A model generated the notes under the pieces. That model did no database searches. It had not been told where the DNA came from and worked only from the letters and a program-made list of their open reading frames with translations. The translations under genes and the position numbers were made by a program. Below, in pieces: positions 11,191 through 20,140 of a stretch of DNA of 64,000 nucleotides; position 1 is the first letter of the stretch, and each line of letters starts with the position of its first letter. Source of the stretch: Roseomonas gilardii subsp. gilardii (lineage in GTDB: Bacteria; Pseudomonadota; Alphaproteobacteria; Acetobacterales; Acetobacteraceae); contig NZ_CP095554.1 of the NCBI RefSeq assembly GCF_023078375.1, positions 1,848,501 through 1,912,500 of the forward strand, given 5' to 3'.

Positions 11191-13248
11191 TCAGCGATAG
11201 GGCAGGGCGGCATCCCACTGGCGGACCCGGTCGAGCAGTGCGGCCGGCGGCAGGGGCGGGGAGAGGTGGTAGCCCTGCACGATGGGGCATCCGAAGCGGT
11301 CGAGCATCTGCAGCGTCTCCTCGTTCTCGACGCCCTCGGCCACGACCTCGATCTCCAGGGAGCGGGCCAGGCTCAGCACCGCCTGCACCAGCACCTGGTC
11401 ACTGCGCGCCCCGACCATGCCCGAGATGAAGCTGCGGTCGATCTTGATCCGGTCCACTTCCAGCTTCTGCAGGGAGCCGAGGGAGGCGAAGCCCACGCCG
11501 AAATCGTCGATGGCGATCCGCACCCCCGCACGGCCGAGCGTGTCCAGCCCGGCCTGGGCGATGCGCAGGTCCATCATCGCCTCCTCGGTCAGCTCGATCT
11601 CCAGCATCCCGGCCGGCACGCCGAACTCCGCCAGGGTGGACATGATCAGCCGGGCCACGCCGAACTGGGTCATCTCGCGCGGGGAGACATTCATGCTCAC
11701 CACCGCCTCCGCATGCCCCATCCCGCGCAGCGTGGCGATCATGCGGCAGACATCCCGCAGGATGAAGCGCAGCAGCGGCTCCGCCTGTCCGGAATTGGCG
11801 GCGGCCAGGATGATGGCGGGCGGGTCGATCGGGCCGTGGCGGGGGTGGTTCCAGCGGATCAGCGCCTCCATCCCGGCCAGGGTGCCGCCCGGGCGGCGCA
11901 GCAGCGGCTGGTAGTGGACCTGCAGCCCTCCCTCCGCCAGGGCGCGGGGGAGGTCGCGCTCGATATCGCGCGTCATGTCGCGCTGCCGCCGGAGCGTGTC
12001 GTCGAACAGGCAGAAGCGGTTCCGCCCGCTCCGCTTGGCGGCGTAGAGGGCGGCGTCGGCGCAGGAGAGCATCTCCTCGCTCCCGGCGGCCATGCCCGAG
12101 GGGGAGCCGGGGGGGTGGTCGCAGAAGACGCCGATGCTCACCCCGACCCGGCCGGCCTCGCAGACCGTGAAGGGAATCGCCACCGCCGCCGTCAGCCGTG
12201 TCGCCAGTTCCGCCGCCTCGCGCTCCGGGTCCAGGGTGTTCGGGGAAAGGCGGCCGAGCACGGCGAACTCGTCGCCGCCGAGCCGGCCGAGCACGTAGCC
12301 CCTGGGCAGGGCCTGCCGCAGCCGCTGGGCGACCTCGGCGAGCAACAGGTCGCCCGCCTTGTGGCCGAAGAGGTCGTTGACAGACTTGAAGCCGTCGAGG
12401 TCGAGCAGCATCAGGCAATGCGGTCCATCCTCCATCCGCAGCGGCGCATGGCCGGGGCTGGCCTGGGCTAGGCTGTCGTCCAGGGCCTGCATGAAGCCGG
12501 CACGGTTCAGCACCTGGGTCAGCATGTCATGCGTGGCGCGGTGGCGCAGGTCCTCGGCGATGTCGAGGGTCTGCCGGTGGGACTCGTGCAGGGAGGTGGC
12601 CAGGGCCCGGGCCTCCTGCTTGCTGCGGCTGGCCTGGAGGAAGGCACGCTCGCCCTCCCAGGCGCTGCGGACCAGCGCCGCGGTATAGAGCGCGACCGTG
12701 GCGGCCAGCATCCGCTGCTCGAAGCTGCCGGCCCAGACGAGGCAGACGATCACCGAGAAGAGGGCCGGGGTGATGAAGCAGATGGGCACGCGGGCATAGG
12801 CGGTGCCATGCACCACTGCACCAGCGGTGATGCCGCAGACCACCACCAGGAAGAAGGGCGCCTGAGGGGTCGTGTAGCCGTCGCAGAGCACAGGCACGGC
12901 CGCCCAGATCATGCCCGAGCACCAGGCCAGGAGGCACATGGCCTGGAACCAGAGGCGGACGGCGCGGGATTCCCGGCCATCCAGCAGCATCGCGCGGGGT
13001 GGGAAGCCACAGAGCAGGCTGCGCAGCAGGTTGACCGTGATGCTGGCCCAGAACCAGATCAGGCCCGCCTCCCCATGGCTGCCGTAATTTGCCATCACCA
13101 GGTTGGAGAGGCTGAGCAGCATCGTGACGGGGAGGGAGATCAGCACGCTGCGACGCACGGCGCGGAGCTGATCGAGGCGGATCAGCCCTTCCAGAGGAGG
13201 CTGGCTGGCGTCCAGAGAGGCTGGTGTCTCGTTAGGGCGTGCGGACAT
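11191..13248 (-). CDS. Membrane GGDEF-EAL cyclic-di-GMP protein
   Basis: 685 residues. About six hydrophobic segments fill residues 35-205, forming an N-terminal membrane sensor. A GGDEF domain follows with intact catalytic motif LGGDEFAV (about residue 322), then an EAL domain with GMEALIRWNHP (about 457), ELTEEAMMD, IDDFGVGFASL, DRIKIDRSFI and VVAEGVENEE. Both cyclase and phosphodiesterase catalytic residues look present, so it could be bifunctional. The RxxD inhibitory site that normally lies five residues before GGDEF is missing (the stretch reads LPRGYVLGR), so product inhibition of the cyclase is not expected. Gene stands alone; 397 bp separate it from the divergent helicase. Confidence 0.93.
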   Translation of the reverse strand: MSARPNETPASLDASQPPLEGLIRLDQLRAVRRSVLISLPVTMLLSLSNLVMANYGSHGEAGLIWFWASITVNLLRSLLCGFPPRAMLLDGRESRAVRLWFQAMCLLAWCSGMIWAAVPVLCDGYTTPQAPFFLVVVCGITAGAVVHGTAYARVPICFITPALFSVIVCLVWAGSFEQRMLAATVALYTAALVRSAWEGERAFLQASRSKQEARALATSLHESHRQTLDIAEDLRHRATHDMLTQVLNRAGFMQALDDSLAQASPGHAPLRMEDGPHCLMLLDLDGFKSVNDLFGHKAGDLLLAEVAQRLRQALPRGYVLGRLGGDEFAVLGRLSPNTLDPEREAAELATRLTAAVAIPFTVCEAGRVGVSIGVFCDHPPGSPSGMAAGSEEMLSCADAALYAAKRSGRNRFCLFDDTLRRQRDMTRDIERDLPRALAEGGLQVHYQPLLRRPGGTLAGMEALIRWNHPRHGPIDPPAIILAAANSGQAEPLLRFILRDVCRMIATLRGMGHAEAVVSMNVSPREMTQFGVARLIMSTLAEFGVPAGMLEIELTEEAMMDLRIAQAGLDTLGRAGVRIAIDDFGVGFASLGSLQKLEVDRIKIDRSFISGMVGARSDQVLVQAVLSLARSLEIEVVAEGVENEETLQMLDRFGCPIVQGYHLSPPLPPAALLDRVRQWDAALPYR

Positions 13249-13645
13249 TGTAACTAAGGCCAGTCTTGCTCTGGAGTTTCCCGAATCCAGCTCAAAATAG
13301 CCAGAAGTGCAATCAAAGGTTGTGTTTTGGGATGGATTTCGCCGCGAATTTGGCGCCGGGTCCGCCCTGCGCCAAATTCGCTGGACTTACAGGGGGCAAT
13401 TCGGTAGTTGCCGACCTTCTGATCCCCTTTTCCGCGCGCGTCCCGACGCTTGGCCGGAGCCTGAAAGGCGGGGCAGCCTCCGGCGCGGCCGGGCCGTATC
13501 ATCCGGCCAGCCCGCGGACGCAGCCCGCGCCCAGCCGTTTGCTCAGCGCCCCGGCGCGGTGCCCTGCGGTGGTCCTGTCGGGCCTGGTGAAAATTCGACC
13601 CCGACCGCATCGCCATCCGGCGCGCCGCGTTCAGCAAAGCACGAC
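13249..13645. promoter_or_regulatory. Divergent intergenic region with a perfect 13-bp inverted repeat
   Basis: 397 bp between the GGDEF-EAL gene and the helicase. The arms 13344-13356 and 13369-13381 (GCGAATTTGGCGC and its complement) form a perfect 13-bp stem with a 12-nt loop. No T-run follows, so it is not a simple terminator; it could be an operator or a 5'-UTR structure of the helicase mRNA. No gene recognised. Confidence 0.5.
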
Positions 13646-15378
13646 ATGCCATTCCCTGCCGACCTTCCCTCCCCCTTCTCCTGGCCCTGGCCGAACGCGG
13701 CTATGCCGAGCCGACGCCGGTGCAGGCCGCCGTCCTCGCCTCTGACACGGCGGGGCGCGACCTGCTGGTCTCCGCCCAGACCGGCTCCGGCAAGACCGTG
13801 GCCTATGGCCTGGCCATGGCCAGCAACCTGCTCGGCACGGCCGAGCGCCTCCCCGCCGGTACGCCGCTCGCCCTGGTGATCGCCCCGACGCGTGAGCTGG
13901 CCTTGCAGGTGAAGACCGAGCTGGCCTGGCTCTACGGCAGCGCCGGTGGCCGGGTCGTCTCCTGCGTCGGCGGCATGGACCCGGTGGCCGAGCGGCGCGA
14001 CCTGTCGCGCGGCGCCCATGTGGTGGTCGGCACGCCGGGCCGCCTGCGCGACCATCTGGACCGCGGCAACCTGCGTCCGGACACGCTGCAGGTCGTGGTG
14101 ATGGACGAGGCGGACGAGATGCTCGACCTCGGCTTCCGCGAGGAGCTGGAGGCCATCCTCGACACCCTGCCGGACCCCCACCGCACGCTGCTCTTCTCGG
14201 CCACTGTGCCGCACGAGATCGCCACGCTGGCGCGTTCCTATCAGAAGGACGCGCAGCGCATCGAAGTGAAGAGCGACGGCGCCGGGCATGGCGACATCGA
14301 GCACCGCGCCATCACCATCGCCCCGCATGAGATCGAGCGGGCGGTGGTGAACATCCTGCGCTTCGAGGACCCGCGCCTCGCCATGGTGTTCTGCGCCACC
14401 CGCGCCATGGTGGCCCGTCTGCACGGCAACCTGACCGAGCGCGGCTTCTCCACCGTGGCGCTGTCCGGCGAGCTGTCGCAGGCGGAGCGCACCCGTGCCC
14501 TGCAATCGCTGCGTGACGGGCGGGCGCGGGTCTGCGTCGCCACCGACGTGGCGGCGCGCGGCATCGACCTGCCGGATCTCGGGCTGGTGATCCATGCCGA
14601 GCTGCCGCGCGACCCCGAGACCCTGACCCACCGCTCCGGCCGCACCGGCCGGGCCGGGCGGAAGGGCGTCAGCGTGCTGCTGGTGCCCTATAACCGCCGC
14701 CGCACCGGGGAGCAGCTGCTGGCCGCCGCCCGGGTGAATGCCCAGTGGGGGCCGCCGCCTTCCGCCGAGACGATCCGGGCGAAGGACAATGAGCGCTTGG
14801 TCGTCCAGGCCACCGAACTGGTGGCCGAGGAGGCGGCGGAGGATGATCTGGCGATGGCCCGCGGCCTGCTGGAGAAGAATTCGGCCGAGGCGGTCGCCGC
14901 CGCTCTGATCCGCACCCTGCGCGGCCCCCTGCCGGCGCCGGAGGAGCTGTCGGATACCAGGGACCGCACCCCGCGCGAGCGGCCGGAGCGACAGGGCGGG
15001 CCGGAAGGTGTCTGGTTCCGTGCCAGCGTCGGGCGCAACGAGAATGCCGATCCCCGCTGGCTGCTGCCCTTCCTGTGCCGGCGTGGCCATGTGACGCGCG
15101 GGGAGATCGGCCGCATCCGCATCCTGGGGCGCGAGACTCAGTTCGAGGTGGCCGCCGCCGCCGCCAGCCGCTTCGCCGCCGCCGCCCGGCGGGCGGAGGG
15201 CGAGGATGCCCATATCCAGGTCGAGCCGCTGGGGCACGGCAACCCGGTGCGCCCGCCCTTCTTCGACGGGCCACGCGAGGCCCATGGCCGGGACCGGCCC
15301 CGTGGGGGGCATGGAGGTGGGCACGGGCGCGGCTCGTCCTTCCGCCATGCCGGGCCGCCGCGGCATTCGCGGGGCTGA
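13646..15378 (+). CDS. DEAD-box RNA helicase with DbpA-type RNA-binding tail (apparent frameshift at codon ~9)
   Basis: Core motifs: Q-motif region EPTPVQAA, Walker A AQTGSGKT, PTRELA, TPGR, MDEADEM (DEAD), SAT, VATDVAARGIDLPDL and HRSGRTGRAGR. After residue ~450 comes WFRASVGRNENADPRWLLP and RRGHVTRGEIGRIRI, matching the DbpA/CsdA C-terminal RNA-binding domain used in rRNA/ribosome assembly; the extreme C-terminus is Gly/His/Arg-rich. The helicase frame has no good start near its beginning: GTG 13720 would cut into the Q motif. ATG 13646 (MPFPADLPSP...) is one base out of frame, and one extra C in the run 13671-13675 would join it to LLLALAERGYAEPTPVQ. I therefore read it as a ~577-aa protein with a probable one-base error. 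Confidence 0.85.
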
Positions 15379-15420
15379 ACCCGCCCGCCCGGTACGGGCG
15401 TAGCGCCTGATGGCGGGCCT

Positions 15421-15690
15421 CGCGGGAGAGGCGCCGCCTCTCCCACACCCTCTCCGCCGGGGACCGAAGCCGGTCCCCGGACCCCGGGCTTTCGTTGGCG
15501 CCGGTGGTGGCCATCAGCCTGATGCCTGATCCCCGGGCGCAGGTGGATGGCGAGCTCCCGAAAAGAAAAACAACACCCTGCCCGCGCGAGCGGCGCCCGC
15601 AGTCGCTGGAAGGCTTGGCTCTCCGGCGCAATCCGGCGCAGCAGGCGCCAACGAACCGGGTTCAGGGCCCGCAGGGGCCTGGCGGATAGG
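15421..15690 (+). repeat. Interspersed multi-hairpin element, copy A (diverged)
   Basis: Diverged copy of the element seen at 28946-29260 and inverted at 34341-34653. Conserved: the hairpin GGGAGAGGC/GCCTCTCCC (15424-15444), the hairpin CCGGGGACC/GGTCCCCGG (15457-15480), the following CCCCGGxCTTTCGT, the block around CAGGTGGATGGCGAGCTCCCG, CTCTCCGGCGCAATCCGGC, and the right part near GGGCCTGGCGGAT. The outermost right hairpin (GGGGGAAGGC...) is lost. No coding sequence. The 15379-15847 interval otherwise holds nothing I recognise. Confidence 0.75.
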
Positions 15691-15847
15691 GGGGCTTGGG
15701 GCGAGGCACAGAGCCATGCCCCCGCGAGGCGCGGGCGGTGGGGCCTATGCCGCCCCGGGCAAGTAGCTATGTTTCTGAAAAGGAACAGTCTTTCGTCTGG
15801 TGGCGGGATGGGAAACCAACCCGCCGGCGCGGCGTTGGGGGCGCGTC

Positions 15848-16036
15848 ATGCATATGTACCCGATCCGTCTCGCCCTGGTGGCCAGCATTCTCGGCACGCC
15901 GCTTCCCAGCCGGGCCGCGCCCGGTGCCGCCCAGGGCGGCACGACCCGGGAGGAGGCCACCGTCATGGCCGCGAATGGCGAACCGTCTTTGCAACGAAGC
16001 GGCGAGGCCCAGTCTTCCCGTGAGGCGAGACCCTGA
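15848..16036 (+). CDS. Possible small secreted protein (62 aa)
   Basis: A short frame starting MHMYPIRLALVASILG, with a signal-peptide-like start and a candidate cleavage after PSRAA, then a polar tail (QGGTTREEATVM...). The ribosome binding site is weak and the codons cannot be judged over this length. It sits in a 770-bp gap between the helicase and the methyltransferase, downstream of repeat copy A. It may be chance; no family recognised. Confidence 0.25.
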   Translation: MHMYPIRLALVASILGTPLPSRAAPGAAQGGTTREEATVMAANGEPSLQRSGEAQSSREARP

Positions 16037-16151
16037 GGACACATCTGTGTGCTGCGCGCGGGAGGGGCGCGTGCAGTTGCGTTGCCTATGGCTTGCGCAC
16101 CGTCTCCTGGTGGTCTAGCGCATCCCTTCCTGAAGCAGTCTTGGGGCCAGA

Positions 16152-16850
16152 ATGTCGTCGGCGGTGGATCGCAGCAGTGTGGGCCGGGACCATCCGCGCG
16201 CAGCGTTGGATGCTTCGTCGGTCAGGGATGCCTATCGGCGCTGGGCGGGTGTCTACGACGCGCTTTTCGGTGGTGTCTCGGCTTTCGGGCGCAAGCGCGC
16301 GGTGGCGGCGGTCAACCGCCTGCCCGGCGCGAGGGTCCTGGAAGTCGGCGTCGGCACCGGGCTGGCCCTGCCGCTCTACCGGCGCGACCTGCGCGTGACC
16401 GGCATCGACCTGTCGCGGGAGATGCTGGAGAAGGCCGCCGAGCGCGTGACCAACGAGCGCCTGCCCCATGTGGATGGGCTGCTGGAGATGGACGCGGAGG
16501 CGATGGCCTTCCAGGACGGCGCCTTCGACATCGCGGTGGCCATGTTCACCGCCTCCGTGGTGCCGAACGCGCGGCAACTCTATGCCGAGATGAGCCGGGT
16601 CGTCCGCCCCGGTGGCCGGCTGCTCTTCGTGAACCATTTCGCGGCCGAGGCCGGGCCCCGCTGGTGGGTCGAGCGGGCCATGGCACCGCTGTCGCGTGTC
16701 CTCGGCTGGCATCCGGATTTCGAGCTTTCCGCCCTGCTGGACCGCGAGACCGCGGAGATCGAGGCGATCGAGCCCTGCCCGCCGGCGGGGCTCTTCACGC
16801 TGGTCCAGGTTCGCAACGGCGAGGGCCTGCGGCACGCCCTGGCCGCCTGA
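16152..16850 (+). CDS. pmtA: Class I SAM methyltransferase, phosphatidylethanolamine N-methyltransferase-like
   Basis: 232 residues with the class I SAM fold: motif I VLEVGVGTGLALPLY (about residues 62-76), motif II GIDLSREMLEKA, and post-motif VVRPGGRLLFVNHF. The pattern YRRWAGVYDALFGG at residues 27-40 and VNHFAAEAGPRWWVERAMAPLSRVLGW agree with the Rhodobacter-type PmtA family, which methylates phosphatidylethanolamine toward phosphatidylcholine at the membrane surface. The related UbiE family is an alternative, but the length and C-terminus fit PmtA better. A strong terminator hairpin lies 32 bp after the stop, so the gene is probably monocistronic. Confidence 0.78.
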   Translation: MSSAVDRSSVGRDHPRAALDASSVRDAYRRWAGVYDALFGGVSAFGRKRAVAAVNRLPGARVLEVGVGTGLALPLYRRDLRVTGIDLSREMLEKAAERVTNERLPHVDGLLEMDAEAMAFQDGAFDIAVAMFTASVVPNARQLYAEMSRVVRPGGRLLFVNHFAAEAGPRWWVERAMAPLSRVLGWHPDFELSALLDRETAEIEAIEPCPPAGLFTLVQVRNGEGLRHALAA

Positions 16851-16882
16851 TCGCTCCCCGCCGGGGGAAGGATACCGCTTCA

Positions 16883-16920
16883 GGGAAAAGCCCCGCCGGC
16901 ATCGCCGGCGGGGCTTTCCC
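16883..16920 (+). terminator. Rho-independent-type terminator after pmtA
   Basis: Arms GGGAAAAGCCCCGCCGGC and GCCGGCGGGGCTTTCCC around ATC make a very stable stem with one bulged base. The U-run is short (it ends in TTTCCCG), but position and strength suit a transcription terminator. Confidence 0.75.
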
Positions 16921-17022
16921 GTTCGTGGGGGCCGGTCCGGGGATTCACCTCCACGGCGATCGGCGGGTAAGCTCGCAGGCTCGAATCAGGGGCGGCCACG
17001 CCGCCCGGGGCGAGGGGGCCGC

Positions 17023-17904
17023 ATGCGCGCCAGTATCCGAGGGACCGAGATCTATTTCGACGTGGAAGGCATGGGGCTGGTGCCCGATGGCGACACGATG
17101 CGCGAGCGCCCTGTGGCGATGGTGATCCACGGCGGCCCGGGCGGGGACCACAGCGGCTTCAAGCCCGGCTACACGCCGCTCGCGGAGCGGATGCAACTGG
17201 TCTATTTCGACCATCGCGGCCAGGGCCGTTCCAGCAAGAAGGACCCGGAGAGCTGGAATCTCGACGAGAATGTCGAGGACATGGAGGCGCTGCGGCGGCA
17301 TCTCGGCCTGGGGCCGATCGTCTCCATCGGCACCAGCTATGGCGGCATGGTCGCCCAGGCGCATGCGGCGCGCTATCCGGAGGCGGTGTCGCATCTGGTG
17401 CTGGTGGTCACCGCCGCCCATGGCGGCTTCGTCCCCCGGGCGCAGGCGATCATCGAGGAGCGGGGCACGCCGGAGCAGAAGCATGTCTGCGACATGCTGT
17501 GGAACGGCGCCTTCCGCACGGTGGAGGAGGTGCGGCACTACTACGAGGTGATGGGACCGCTCTATTCGCGCCGCTACGACCCCGCCGCCGGGGCCGCCAG
17601 CCGGATGCGGACCCTGCACGAGCCCGAGGCGCTAAACCGGGCCTTCCGGCCGGATGGCTTCCTGCGCAGCTTCGACCTGCGGCCGGAACTCGCCCGCATC
17701 ACCGCGCCGACCCTGATCCTGGCCGGGCGGCATGACTGGATCTGCGCCCCGGAATTCTCGGAGGAGATCCACCGCCTCATCCCCGGTTCGGACCTGCGGA
17801 TCTTCGAGAACAGCAGCCATTCGATCCGCGCCGACGAGCCCGAGGCGCTGGTGGATGCCATCCGTGGCTTCATCGTCCACAACCACGGCCGCCGCACCGG
17901 CTGA
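17023..17904 (+). CDS. Alpha/beta hydrolase, proline-iminopeptidase-like (S33 type)
   Basis: 293 residues with the alpha/beta-hydrolase layout. HGGPGG (about 39-44) is the oxyanion-hole signature of S33 peptidases, FDHRGQGRS follows, the nucleophile elbow is GTSYGG (Ser about residue 107), and the acid/His parts are LAGRHDWICAP and FENSSHSIRADEP. Likely hydrolyses small peptides or esters in the cytosol; substrate unknown. ATG 17023 is preceded by CGAGGGGGCC. Flanked by the pmtA terminator upstream and the convergent zinc-ribbon gene downstream; no operon. Confidence 0.85.
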   Translation: MRASIRGTEIYFDVEGMGLVPDGDTMRERPVAMVIHGGPGGDHSGFKPGYTPLAERMQLVYFDHRGQGRSSKKDPESWNLDENVEDMEALRRHLGLGPIVSIGTSYGGMVAQAHAARYPEAVSHLVLVVTAAHGGFVPRAQAIIEERGTPEQKHVCDMLWNGAFRTVEEVRHYYEVMGPLYSRRYDPAAGAASRMRTLHEPEALNRAFRPDGFLRSFDLRPELARITAPTLILAGRHDWICAPEFSEEIHRLIPGSDLRIFENSSHSIRADEPEALVDAIRGFIVHNHGRRTG

Positions 17905-17934
17905 GCGGTTTTTCCCGGCTCCCGGATGCGGGAG

Positions 17935-18791
17935 TCAGCGGCCGCCGAAGAAGCGCTTCATCCGGCCCCACCATCCGGCCGTGCGGTCGATGGCAGTGGA
18001 GGGGCCGTTATGGGTGACATGGGGCCGCCGGGCGGGTGGCGGCAGGGCGGAGGCCAGGGTGTGGCGCCCGCTATCCTCGGCGGCGATCAGCCGCGTTTCC
18101 AGGGCCAGGACCTCGTCCGTGGTCTCGGTGGCCGCTGCGATGGCGAGGCGGCAGGCATGGGCGGCGTCCTGCCAGGCACCGGCGCGGCGCAGCGCATCCA
18201 CCACGCGCACCGCCTGTTCCGGCGCCAGGGGCGGGCCGCTGCGCCAGAGTGCCACGGCCTCCAGTCGCCAGGCGCGGGAGAGGTCCGGCAGGCCCTCGTC
18301 ATCCGCCACCCAGGCGGCCTGGAGCGTCGCCTCGGCGGCGGCGTGCAGGGCGCCGCTTTCCTCCAGCACATGCGCCCAGCCCAGGAAGCGGCGGGCAAGG
18401 GGGGGTGGGATGCCTCGTTCACCAGCGCGCGGAAGGGGGCGGCGGCCACGGCCTGCGCCACGGCCGGATGCGCGCGCGTGATGTCCGGCGCCGCATAGCC
18501 ACAATGCGGGCACTGCTGCAGCCAGAAGCGCATGGTGGAGCGTAGTGGCTCCCCGGGCCGCAGGTCTAGGTCCGGTGCCTGTTCCGGCGGGGGCGCCATG
18601 GCGCGGGGCTGCCGGCTTTCCGTGCCGCAGACCGCACAGCGCACAGAGCCGGGCTTGCCGCCAGGCCGTCCCGCGCCGGGCTGGAGAGGGCCGTCCTTTC
18701 CCATGCGCCCGGCGTGGCGTTGCGGATCGCCGCCCGGTTCGCCGTCCGGATTGCCGCCTCGGGGGTCGCGCGTGGGGAATGAACTCGCCAT
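17935..18791 (-). pseudogene. DUF2225-like zinc-ribbon protein, frameshifted at a G7/C7 run
   Basis: From ATG 18791 the frame gives a disordered Gly/Arg-rich start, then two zinc-knuckle pairs: VRCAVCGTESRQP and LQQCPHCGYAAPDITRAHP, the CxxC...CPxCGYAA arrangement of DUF2225 proteins. Near residue 130 (after NEASHPPL) the frame is lost at seven identical bases (18399-18405). The continuation ARRFLGWAHVLEESG and an alpha-helical, TPR-like region (AAEATLQAAWVADDEG, VVDALRRAGAWQDAAHACRLA) lies in a second frame and runs to GWWGRMKRFFGGR at 17935. One extra base restores ~285 aa. Both halves look undecayed, so a sequencing error is likely. Function unknown. Confidence 0.72.
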
Positions 18792-18901
18792 GACGGTCCA
18801 AGTTAGGCGCAGGAACAGCGCGGGCGAAGGGGGCAGATGGCGGGAGCGCACCATCTTGTGCATGATAGGGCCCCCTTCCGCTTCCGGTGACCAAAGGCGC
18901 G

Positions 18902-19876
18902 ATGCCCCGCGGCGATCTTTTTCCCGATATCTCCCCCTACGAGACCGGCCTGCTGCCGCTCTCCCCCACCGGCGGTGCGGCGGGCGGCGTCAACCACGTG
19001 ATGTACTGGGAGCAGGTGGGCAATCCTCGCGGCCAGCCGGTGCTGTTCCTGCATGGCGGGCCGGGGGCGGGGGCGGGGGCGGTGCATCGCCGCTTCTTCG
19101 ACCCTGGGCACTGGCGCGTGGTGATCTTCGACCAGCGCGGGGCGGGGCGGTCCCGGCCCCTGGGGGAACTGCGCGAGAACACCACGCCGCATCTGGTGCA
19201 GGACATCGAGACGCTGCGGCGCTTCCTCGGCATCGAGCGCTGGCTGCTCTTCGGCGGGTCCTGGGGCTCGACCCTGGCGCTCGCCTATGCCCAGGCGCAT
19301 CCGGAGCGGGTACTGGGCTGCGTTCTGCGTGGGGTCTTCCTGGGGCGGCGAGAGGAGGTGGACTGGTTCCTCTATGGGCTGCGCCGGATCTTCCCGGACG
19401 CCTGGGCCGCCTTCGCCGAGCATGTCCCGCCCGAGGAGCGGGACGACCTGCTGTCCGCCTATCTGCGCCGGCTGACCGATCCGGACCCGGCCGTGCATCT
19501 TTCCGCCGCCCGGGCCTGGAGCAATTTCGAGGGGATGTGCAGCACGCTGCTGCCCTCGCCAGAACTGGTCGCCAGCTTCGCGCAGGACCGTTCCGCCCTG
19601 GGCCTGGCGCGGATCGAGGCGCATTACTTCGCCCATGACCTGTTCCTGCCGCCCGAGGGCCTGTTGGGGCGGATGGACCGCATCGCCTCGATCCCGGCCG
19701 AGATCGTGCAGGGCCGCTATGACATGGTCTGCCCGCCCGCCACCGCCTTCGCCCTGACGGAGGCCTGGCCCCGCGCGCGCCTGACCCTGGTGCCCGATGC
19801 GGGGCATTCCGCCCTGGAGCCGGGAGTGCGGACGGCGCTGGTCTCGGCGGTGGAGCGCTTTCGCCGGCGCTCCTGA
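18902..19876 (+). CDS. pip: Proline iminopeptidase
   Basis: 324 residues, the standard length of bacterial prolyl aminopeptidase (S33), which removes N-terminal proline from peptides in the cytosol. Diagnostic motifs: YWEQVGNPRGQPVLFLHGGPGAG, FDQRGAGRS, nucleophile elbow GGSWGSTLALAY, QGRYDMVCPP carrying the acid, and DAGHSALEP carrying the His. ATG 18902 is chosen (AAAGG upstream); a GTG at 18887 would add five residues. A 10-bp hairpin follows the stop and tRNA-Arg lies 59 bp downstream. Confidence 0.93.
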   Translation: MPRGDLFPDISPYETGLLPLSPTGGAAGGVNHVMYWEQVGNPRGQPVLFLHGGPGAGAGAVHRRFFDPGHWRVVIFDQRGAGRSRPLGELRENTTPHLVQDIETLRRFLGIERWLLFGGSWGSTLALAYAQAHPERVLGCVLRGVFLGRREEVDWFLYGLRRIFPDAWAAFAEHVPPEERDDLLSAYLRRLTDPDPAVHLSAARAWSNFEGMCSTLLPSPELVASFAQDRSALGLARIEAHYFAHDLFLPPEGLLGRMDRIASIPAEIVQGRYDMVCPPATAFALTEAWPRARLTLVPDAGHSALEPGVRTALVSAVERFRRRS

Positions 19877-19888
19877 GGGGGGAAATGC

Positions 19889-19911
19889 CACGAGGCGGTT
19901 TCCGCCTCGTG
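19889..19911 (+). terminator. Hairpin after pip
   Basis: Perfect 10-bp stem CACGAGGCGG / CCGCCTCGTG with a TTT loop, 13 bases after the pip stop codon. No U-run follows, but the position suits a terminator or 3'-end stabiliser. Confidence 0.6.
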
Positions 19912-19935
19912 CGGGGCGTGCTAATCGGCCTGTGC

Positions 19936-20009
19936 GTCTCCGTAGCTCAGCAGGATAGAGCACCAGATTCCTAATCTGGGGGCCGTGGGTTCGAATCCCG
20001 CCGGGGACA
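19936..20009 (+). tRNA. tRNA-Arg (anticodon CCT)
   Basis: 74 nt folding into a full cloverleaf: acceptor GTCTCCG/CGGGGAC (one G-U), D arm GCTC...GAGC, anticodon stem CCAGA/TCTGG around loop TTCCTAA, variable loop GGGCC, T arm GTGGG-TTCGAAT-CCCGC, discriminator A. The anticodon CCT reads AGG. CCA is not encoded. A T-rich stretch (TTTTTCCCTTTT) directly follows and can terminate transcription. An AT-rich island starts about 165 bp downstream. Confidence 0.95.
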
Positions 20010-20140
20010 TTTTTCCCTTTTAAATCAGGTGATTGGCAGTAGATCCGAACTGTGGCGACAGTCGCTGGCCTGGCTATGTGGCGGGCTGTCGCGAATCTGC
20101 GCTGGCGATTGTGGAGTGCCAGGGCGAGGTTCAGGCCATG

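Noticed and set aside
15660-15690. Compensatory base changes in the fourth hairpin of repeat copy A
   Set aside because: The stem in copy A contains a G-G mismatch, so covariation cannot be claimed by eye.
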